NCBI RefSeq assembly: GCF_014650495.1
Contig: NZ_BMVB01000030.1
Span: 1 to 55,184 of the forward strand
Direction: 5' to 3'
DNA length: 55,184 bases
DNA from: Streptomyces cinnamoneus
GTDB taxonomy: Bacteria > Actinomycetota > Actinomycetes > Streptomycetales > Streptomycetaceae
Below, piece by piece: positions 50,567-55,184 of the stretch. Below the pieces are notes generated by a model. It ran no database searches. It saw only the letters and a program-made list of their open reading frames with translations, and had not been told where the DNA came from. The translations under genes were made by a program, and so were the position numbers. The first letter of the stretch is position 1, and every line of letters begins with the position of its first letter.

Positions 50567-51868
50567 ATGCCTCCTGCCGATACCGGGGCATCCGTCGTCA
50601 TCATGCGTTCGGGTGCCTCCACCTCGTCGTCCCTCCCCTCCGATGACACCGACACCCGGCTGGTCCCCGGCGGGCCCGGCTACCGCCGGATGAGCTTCGC
50701 GCTCTTCGCCGCCGGTGTCGCCACCTTCGCCCTCCTCTACTCCACGCAGGCGCTGCTCCCGGCGATCTCGGACGACCTCGGCGTGACGCCCGATCAGGCC
50801 AGCTGGACCGTTTCCGCGGCGACCGGCGGTCTGGCCCTCGCGGTCATCCCGCTCAGCGCGCTCTCGGAGCGCTACGGACGGCGCACGACGATGACGGCGG
50901 CACTGTGCGTGGCCGCGCTCCTGTCGGTGCTCGTGCCGCTCGCCCCGGACCTGGGCTGGCTGGTGGCCCTCCGCACGGTGCAGGGTGCCGCGCTGGCCGG
51001 CGTGCCGGCGTCGGCGATGGCGTACCTGGCGGAGGAGGTGCGCCCGAAGGCACTGATCGGTGCGATCGGGCTGTTCGTGGCGGGCAACAGCATCGGCGGC
51101 ATGGTCGGCCGGATCCTCGCCGGCTGGGTGACCCAGGCATGGGGCTGGCGTGCGGGCCTGGCCGCGGTCGGCGCGCTGGCCGTGGTGTGCGCGGTCGTCT
51201 TCCGCGCGATGATCCCCCGGGCCCGCCACTTCACGCCGGCGGCGGTCTCGGTGAAGTCCCTCGGCCGGACGCTCGGCGCGCACCTGTCCGATCCGCTGCT
51301 GCGCCGCCTCTACGCGATCGGCCTGCTCTTCATGACCGTCTTCGGAGCGGTCTACACGGTCATCGGCTACCGGCTGGCGGACGCCCCGTTCTCGCTCCCG
51401 CAGGGCGTGGTGGGCTCGATCTTCCTCATCTACCTGGTCGGTACCCTCTCCTCGGCCGCGGCCGGCCGGCTCGTCGGCCGCCTGGGCCGCCGCGGCGCCC
51501 TGTACCTGGCCGTCGGCACGTCCACGGCGGGCCTGCTGCTGACCCTGACGTCCTCCCTGACCGCGGTCCTGCTGGGCCTGGTCCTGATCACCGCCGGCTT
51601 CTTCGCGGGCCACGCGGTGGCCTCGTCCTCCGTCAGCCGCGCCGCCACCACGGGCCGCGCCCAGGCGTCCGCCCTCTACCAGACGGCCTACTACCTGGGC
51701 AGCTCGGTGGGCGGCACCCTCGGCGCGATGGCCTTCCGCTCGGCGGGCTGGGACGGCACGGTGGTCCTGGGCCTGCTGGCCATGGTGGGCGCGGCGTCGA
51801 TCACGCTGTACGCGACGCGCCAGGCGATGACGCGCCAGCGGGTCGTGGCGGTCTCCGCCCGCCGCTGA
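50567..51868 (+). CDS. Major facilitator superfamily transporter
   Basis: 433 aa from ATG 50567 (alternative ATG 50603; no clear SD for either). About 12 transmembrane segments; motif A-like ALSERYGRRTTM after TM2 and the second-half counterpart LVGRLGRRGALYLAV, WGWRAGLAAVGALAVV near TM6. It resembles DHA1-type drug or aromatic-compound exporters. Divergent from a LysR regulator, so expression is likely induced by an unknown ligand. Followed by a strong terminator. Confidence 0.9.
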   Translation: MPPADTGASVVIMRSGASTSSSLPSDDTDTRLVPGGPGYRRMSFALFAAGVATFALLYSTQALLPAISDDLGVTPDQASWTVSAATGGLALAVIPLSALSERYGRRTTMTAALCVAALLSVLVPLAPDLGWLVALRTVQGAALAGVPASAMAYLAEEVRPKALIGAIGLFVAGNSIGGMVGRILAGWVTQAWGWRAGLAAVGALAVVCAVVFRAMIPRARHFTPAAVSVKSLGRTLGAHLSDPLLRRLYAIGLLFMTVFGAVYTVIGYRLADAPFSLPQGVVGSIFLIYLVGTLSSAAAGRLVGRLGRRGALYLAVGTSTAGLLLTLTSSLTAVLLGLVLITAGFFAGHAVASSSVSRAATTGRAQASALYQTAYYLGSSVGGTLGAMAFRSAGWDGTVVLGLLAMVGAASITLYATRQAMTRQRVVAVSARR

Positions 51869-51890
51869 ACCGTTCCATCCTTCACGCCGG

Positions 51891-51934
51891 AGGGCCCGTC
51901 CCCTCACCCGTCGGGTGGTGGGACGGGCCCTTTT
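51891..51934 (+). terminator. Terminator after the MFS gene
   Basis: 12-bp stem AGGGCCCGTCCC (51891-51902) / GGGACGGGCCCT (51920-51931), followed by TTT. Confidence 0.92.
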
Positions 51935-52033
51935 GCTCCCGCTTCCACCAAAGGGGGATGACGCCCTCCCCTCGTTCCGGTGTGCTGGGCGACGACAGAC
52001 GTGAAGTGCCCATGTCGACGGGGCGGGTGTGTA

Positions 52034-52633
52034 GTGGACAGGCATTCCAGGCAACTGCGGAGCAGTGCGGCAATGGCGGGCGTCCGTCGACGGATCGCCG
52101 CCGTCATCGGCGCAGTTGCGATGATCGCGACCGTCCTCACGGGCGCCGGCACCGGCACGGCCAGTGCCGCGCCCAATGGATGGAAGCCGACGGGCAGCTG
52201 GACCTGCTCCGGGACGCCCGTCCCGGACGGGTACGTCATCAGCGCTTCCGACCCCAAGGGCTGCGGCGGCCTGGGCTCCTGGTTCCAGGAGCCTGTCAAG
52301 AACGGGATCTGGACCTGCTCGGGCTCGCCCATCCCGTCCGGCTACGTCATCACCGACCACGACCGCCAAGGCTGCAACGGCATGGGCGCCTGGTGGCTGG
52401 CGCTCGCCACCGAGCGCCAGTGGACCTGCTCGGGCTCGCCCATTCCGCCCGGCAAGGTGACCACCAACTTCAGCCGCGACGCCTGCCGGGGCATCGGCAT
52501 GTGGCACCAGGAGCCCGCGCGCGACGGCCTGTGGACCTGCATCGGCTCCCCCATCCCGCCCGGCTACCGCAGCACCACCTACCAGTGGGACGGCTGCGGC
52601 GGCGCCGGCGCGTGGCGGATGGTGCGTGTCTGA
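52034..52633 (+). CDS. Secreted protein with four Trp/Cys/Gly repeats, paralogue 1
   Basis: 199 aa from GTG 52034 (in-frame ATG 52073 would give 186 aa). Signal peptide RIAAVIGAVAMIATVLTGAG with ASA-AP cleavage. The mature part is four repeats of about 37 residues, each GxWTCSGxPxPxGY...GCxGxGxW: WTCSGTPVPDGY, WTCSGSPIPSGY, WTCSGSPIPPGK and WTCIGSPIPPGY. The two Cys per repeat suggest one disulfide each. It resembles small carbohydrate-binding or lectin-like modules in general layout; no family recognised. Confidence 0.8.
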   Translation: MDRHSRQLRSSAAMAGVRRRIAAVIGAVAMIATVLTGAGTGTASAAPNGWKPTGSWTCSGTPVPDGYVISASDPKGCGGLGSWFQEPVKNGIWTCSGSPIPSGYVITDHDRQGCNGMGAWWLALATERQWTCSGSPIPPGKVTTNFSRDACRGIGMWHQEPARDGLWTCIGSPIPPGYRSTTYQWDGCGGAGAWRMVRV

Positions 52634-52655
52634 CCCGTTCGGCACGACATGGCAC

Positions 52656-52682
52656 GAGGCACCGCGCGCTGCGCGGTGCCTC
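52656..52682. terminator. Terminator of cassette copy 1
   Basis: GAGGCACCGCGC (52656-52667), loop GCT, GCGCGGTGCCTC (52671-52682); 23 bp after the stop. Confidence 0.9.
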
Positions 52683-52701
52683 ATGTCATTCCCTTTGCCT
52701 G

Positions 52702-53307
52702 TCAGGCCGCGGGAAATGCATCCGTGTCGATCACGATGTCGAACGGTGCGGGAAGGTGGATCCCGTCACCGAACTTCCCTGCCTGCAGGACGCGGTAGAC
52801 ATCGTTCTTCGGCTCCCCGAAGAGCGTGATCGTCGGCCCCCCTTGAGCCCACCTGTCAACGAGCAGGTACAGGGGCACACCGGCGTGGGCGTATCCGGCG
52901 GGCTTGCTGACTCGGTCGTGCTGCGCGTTGAACTTCGAGGTGATCTCGACGACGAGCTCAGCTGCCTCAGCCTGGATGAAATTCTCGGAACCGTTGGCTT
53001 GGGTCGGCGCCGAATCCACCACTGCCTCGGGCGCCACGACAAGATCGGGGATGTAGAGACCACTGCGGGACGGTACGGCGACAGCCAAGGTCTGGTAGAT
53101 GCCCCAGTCCTTGGGAATGATCGTGGTCAGCTGGCGCTGGAGTTTCCAGGCCACGCTGTTGTGCGTGTTGCTGGGGGCGGGCGACACGGTGACGATCCCT
53201 TCAATGATCTCCACTTTGCAGCCCTCAGGAGCGTCCGTCTGCTCCCAGATCCGGACGAGGTCGTCCCAGCCCCTGCCGGGGCCGTGATCGACGGTGAGTG
53301 CGCTCAT
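52702..53307 (-). CDS. Uma2-family (DUF820) putative endonuclease
   Basis: 201 aa from ATG 53307 with GGGGAGACCGCC upstream. The Uma2 fold is PD-(D/E)XK-like: VEIIEGIVTVSPAPSN, IYQTLAVAVPSRSGLYIPDLVVAPE with the metal Asp, ELVVEITSKFNAQHDRVSKPAGYAHAGVPLYLLVD with E-x-T-x-K. Family members are abundant in Streptomyces and cyanobacteria and have no proven substrate; most are thought to act on DNA. Located between the two copies of the secreted-protein cassette on the opposite strand. Confidence 0.9.
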   Translation of the reverse strand: MSALTVDHGPGRGWDDLVRIWEQTDAPEGCKVEIIEGIVTVSPAPSNTHNSVAWKLQRQLTTIIPKDWGIYQTLAVAVPSRSGLYIPDLVVAPEAVVDSAPTQANGSENFIQAEAAELVVEITSKFNAQHDRVSKPAGYAHAGVPLYLLVDRWAQGGPTITLFGEPKNDVYRVLQAGKFGDGIHLPAPFDIVIDTDAFPAA

Positions 53308-53502
53308 GGCGGTCTCCCCTTCAGGTACGTCACCGATCCCAGCATGCCGAACGAACCCGGCGCCGGTCCATCGCTCTCGTTCACCCGTACGAGTAGCGCA
53401 ACGCCTGCTTCCACCAAAGGGGGATGACGCCTTCCCCGCGTTCCGGTGTTCTTGGCTCTCGACAGACGCATGAAGTGCACATGCCGACAGGACAGGTGTG
53501 AA

Positions 53503-54066
53503 GTGGACAGAGGTTTCCTGAGCAGGATCGCCGCAGTCGTAGGAGCGGTTGCGATGATCGCGACCGTCCTCACGGGGGCCGCCGCCGGTACGGCCGGTGC
53601 CGCGCCCAGCGGGTGGAAGCCGCGGGGCAGCTGGACCTGCTCCGGCGCACCCGTCCCTGACGGCTACGTCATCTCCGGCTACGACCGCACCGGCTGCAAC
53701 GGCGCCGGCTCCTGGTACCAGGAGCCCGCCAAGAACGGGATCTGGACCTGTTCGGGCTCGCCGATCGTGTCCGGCTACGTCATCACCAACTACGACCGCA
53801 ACGGCTGCAGCGGCATCGGCGCCTGGTGGCACTCGCTCGCCACCGAGCGCCAGTGGACCTGCTCGGGCTCGCCCATCCCGCCCGGCAAGGTGACCTCCAA
53901 CTTCAACCGCGACGGCTGCCAGGGCATCGGCATGTGGTACCAGGAGCCCGTCCGCCACGGCATGTGGACCTGCGTCGGCTCCCCCATCCCGCCCGGCTAC
54001 CGCAGCACCACCTACCAGTGGGACGGCTGCGGCGGCGCCGGCGCCTGGTGGATGGTGCGTGCCTGA
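53503..54066 (+). CDS. Secreted protein with four Trp/Cys/Gly repeats, paralogue 2
   Basis: 187 aa from GTG 53503 (gtgtgaaGTGGACAG, the same start context as paralogue 1). Signal peptide RIAAVVGAVAMIATVLTGAA, then four repeats WTCSGAPVPDGY, WTCSGSPIVSGY, WTCSGSPIPPGK and WTCVGSPIPPGY with the same two-Cys scheme. It lacks paralogue 1's 14-residue insertion after the start and differs mainly in charged residues between motifs. Duplicated together with leader and terminator. Confidence 0.82.
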   Translation: MDRGFLSRIAAVVGAVAMIATVLTGAAAGTAGAAPSGWKPRGSWTCSGAPVPDGYVISGYDRTGCNGAGSWYQEPAKNGIWTCSGSPIVSGYVITNYDRNGCSGIGAWWHSLATERQWTCSGSPIPPGKVTSNFNRDGCQGIGMWYQEPVRHGMWTCVGSPIPPGYRSTTYQWDGCGGAGAWWMVRA

Positions 54067-54086
54067 CCCGCTCGGCACGCAGGACA

Positions 54087-54113
54087 GAGGCATCGCGCGC
54101 TGCGCGGTGCCTC
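54087..54113. terminator. Terminator of cassette copy 2
   Basis: GAGGCATCGCGC (54087-54098), loop GCT, GCGCGGTGCCTC (54102-54113); one A-C mismatch in the stem. It ends 4 bp before the stop codon of the convergent RraA-like gene. Confidence 0.85.
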
Positions 54114-54116
54114 TTG

Positions 54117-54809
54117 TCATTCCTCGATGGCCCCGCCGATCCGGCGCAGGTGCCGGCGGAAGGTGTACGACGGGTCGGCCGCGCGGCGGGCCAGGTAGTC
54201 GTCGAACGACGTCTGGCTGCGCAGCGTGTCGCCGGACCTGATGCGGTGCGCCTGTTCGCGCTCGGTGCGCCGGATCTCGTGCGCGGTCGCCAGTACGGCC
54301 TCGGCGTGCGTGGCGGCGAGGAAGACGACGCCGTCGTCGTCACCGAAGGCGAGGTCGTCGCCGCTCACCAGGTGCGGCCCGAAGCGTGCCGAGGCCAGGG
54401 CCTCGGGCTCCTGTTCGTCGAGCCGCACTGGGCCGGGCGGGTAGGCGCCGTAGCTGAACACCGGCAGGCCGATCTCGACCAGCTCCGGGGTGTCCCGGTG
54501 CAGCCCCCACACCACCAGCCCCGCCACGCCCGCCGCTTCGGCCTCCAGCACGGCCAGGTCGCCGACGCACGCCTCGTCCGTGCGGCCGCCGTTGTCGATG
54601 ACGAGCACGTCACCTGGCTCGGCCCGGCCGAACGCCTCCAGGAACACGTCGACACTGCCGTAGTGCCGGGCGGGCAGAACCCGTCCCGCGACCCGATGGC
54701 CGGGTACGACCGCGCCGATGCCGGCGGGGGCGATGCGGAGCGGTATGCCGTGCCGCACACAGGCGTCGGCCACGAGCGGAGTGGACAGTTCGGCGAATTC
54801 CTTCAGCAT
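54117..54809 (-). CDS. RraA-family protein (HMG/CHA aldolase or oxaloacetate decarboxylase-like)
   Basis: 230 aa from ATG 54809. Begins LSTPLVADACVRHGIP, then the metal/substrate loop GDVLVIDNGGRTDEACVGDLAVLEAEAAG and VVWGLHRDTPELVEIGLPVFSYG, retaining the G-x-x-R-D motif of class II pyruvate aldolases. Such proteins cleave 4-hydroxy-4-methyl-2-oxoglutarate or decarboxylate oxaloacetate; without that activity they act as RNase E inhibitors. The start overlaps the DUF397 gene by 7 bp (54803-54809), so the two are coupled. Confidence 0.88.
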   Translation of the reverse strand: MLKEFAELSTPLVADACVRHGIPLRIAPAGIGAVVPGHRVAGRVLPARHYGSVDVFLEAFGRAEPGDVLVIDNGGRTDEACVGDLAVLEAEAAGVAGLVVWGLHRDTPELVEIGLPVFSYGAYPPGPVRLDEQEPEALASARFGPHLVSGDDLAFGDDDGVVFLAATHAEAVLATAHEIRRTEREQAHRIRSGDTLRSQTSFDDYLARRAADPSYTFRRHLRRIGGAIEE

Positions 54810-54997
54810 GCGGGGAGCCTTCCGGCTTTGACGGTGGTGAGGAGGGCGGCCCAAGCCGTGGGGGTGGCGGTGATGACCTGGGCGGGGTCATCGCTCTCGC
54901 GGAGACGTATGAGACCACCAGCGGTGCGGGCGGCTTCGAGGCAGGCGCCTTCCGGGCCAGTGCTGAATGAAGACTTCTGCCATGCGGGGCGAGACAT
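54803..54997 (-). CDS. DUF397 protein
   Basis: 64 aa from ATG 54997. WQKSSFSTGPEGACLEAA then IRLRESDDPAQVITATPTAWAALLTTVKAG is the DUF397 signature. DUF397 proteins usually accompany an Xre regulator and in BldB-like families act in development. No intact Xre gene is in view on the upstream side (55006 onward), which ends at an IS. Confidence 0.9.
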   Translation of the reverse strand: MSRPAWQKSSFSTGPEGACLEAARTAGGLIRLRESDDPAQVITATPTAWAALLTTVKAGRLPAC

Positions 54998-55005
54998 GTG
55001 GTCAC

Positions 55006-55104
55006 CTATCGCAATTCGTGCAGGAGGTGCTGGAGCAGACTGAGCGAGTCTCTTACCTCGTGGGCCTCGGGCGTGGCCGCCGGATCGACGGGGGCAAGGG
55101 CCAT
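55006..55104 (-). pseudogene. Tiny open frame next to the IS end, possible gene remnant
   Basis: 32 codons, ATG 55104 to TAG 55006, translating MALAPVDPAATPEAHEVRDS then LSLLQHLLHELR. The C-terminal amphipathic helix looks real, and the frame ends 8 bp before the DUF397 start. There is no SD before ATG 55104, since CCTAGCCTCC of the IS tip stands there. It is probably the 3' end of a longer gene (perhaps the Xre partner of DUF397) cut off by the insertion; a stand-alone small protein is the alternative. Confidence 0.45.
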
Positions 55105-55109
55105 GGAGG

Positions 55110-55184
55110 CTAGGGCGTGTCCGATGGCTCTTTGATGAGATCGCGGAGCCAGATCACGATGGCTGCGGTGGTCAGCGTGCCGTG
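55110..55184 (-). mobile_element. 3' end of a second IS (probable IS5 family), transposase C-terminus
   Basis: On the minus strand the frame reads HGTLTTAAIVIWLRDLIKEP then SDTP and stop; TAG lies within the CTAG of the tip CTAGGGCGTGTCCG (55110-55123, plus strand), which matches the left-edge tip in inverted orientation. The two transposase tails differ, so these are two different elements with the same terminal repeat type. Only the right end of the element is inside the window. Confidence 0.65.

Larger units (their letters stand above)
51941..52682. repeat. Duplicated cassette, copy 1
   Basis: From GCTTCCACCAAAGGGGGATG to the terminator GAGGCACCGCGC/GCGCGGTGCCTC. The same order of leader, secreted-protein gene and hairpin recurs at 53407-54113. 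The leader is about 80 percent identical by eye; the gene part and the hairpin also match. The Uma2 gene lies between the copies on the other strand. Confidence 0.85.
53407..54113. repeat. Duplicated cassette, copy 2
   Basis: Second copy of the leader, gene and hairpin unit, same orientation as copy 1, starting with the same GCTTCCACCAAAGGGGGATG and ending in GAGGCATCGCGC/GCGCGGTGCCTC. Confidence 0.85.

Noticed and set aside
49499..52684. A single minus-strand open frame of over 1000 codons
   Set aside because: Only the last about 330 codons (LysR) have domain content. The rest is the antisense of the MFS gene and of the first secreted-protein gene, with Arg/Gly/His-rich nonsense, and stays open because of GC bias.
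52702..54120. Uma2 gene with a long N-terminal extension
   Set aside because: The upstream part is the antisense of secreted paralogue 2; ATG 53307 has an SD and the normal Uma2 length.

Overview
The window is high-GC actinobacterial DNA and almost certainly Streptomyces. Gene order and protein sequences match the S. coelicolor SCO49xx core region as I recall it: hutH, a GGDEF protein, an enoyl-CoA hydratase, cya, birA, pccB-pccE, maf, accA2, a DeoR-type regulator, an Lpd-like flavoprotein, purine nucleoside phosphorylase, a phosphohexomutase, deoC with two aldehyde dehydrogenases, sigQ/afsQ1-afsQ2 and adenosine deaminase. Both edges end inside insertion-sequence 3' ends that share the 14-base tip CGGACACGCCCTAG, so the window may be one contig broken at IS copies.

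Layout. 1-77: IS end. 200-319: a 39-aa orphan class III lanthipeptide precursor (SapB/AmfS-like) with its own SD and terminator hairpin. 685-8526: accessory genes, including an imine-reductase-like dehydrogenase divergent from an HxlR regulator over a clear dyad operator, two secreted proteins, a two-gene unit with an AbiEii-like nucleotidyltransferase, a methyltransferase, an AraC regulator whose 3' end is amplified as a 90-bp tandem repeat, and a DUF2786 protein. 8779-16705: an L,D-transpeptidase, a small LAxTG protein, hutH, GGDEF, enoyl-CoA hydratase, cya and birA. 16853-24775: acyl-CoA carboxylase beta and epsilon subunits, a penicillin-binding protein, Maf, an IclR regulator and the biotinylated alpha subunit; BirA is the expected biotinylating enzyme for this complex.

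24928-41612: nucleoside and pentose-phosphate catabolism (PNP, phosphohexomutase, DERA, two ALDH-like proteins, a uridine-kinase-like protein) with a DeoR regulator. PNP, deoC and the distant adenosine deaminase gene share an identical palindromic 14-mer, ATCTACGCGCGTAG, just before their starts, which points to a nucleoside regulon. Inside this region lies an accessory island (about 31.7-36.9 kb). It holds a class F sortase, a PH-domain membrane protein and two surface proteins with a shared non-canonical C-terminal signal. The sortase and PH-domain genes are bracketed by 162-bp inverted repeats differing at one base, and a related hairpin element lies upstream at 29.8 kb. The 5' regions of the two surface-protein genes are a 322-bp direct repeat.

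41765-49308: sigQ/afsQ1/afsQ2 plus lipoprotein, VanZ, PspC, a small secreted protein, adenosine deaminase and an alpha/beta-hydrolase whose nucleophile serine is glycine. 49332-55184: accessory end with a Streptomyces REP-like repeat, a LysR/MFS divergent pair, a duplicated cassette of four-repeat Cys/Trp-rich secreted proteins around a Uma2 gene, an RraA-like protein, DUF397, a tiny gene fragment and the right IS end. No tRNA, rRNA or CRISPR array was seen.
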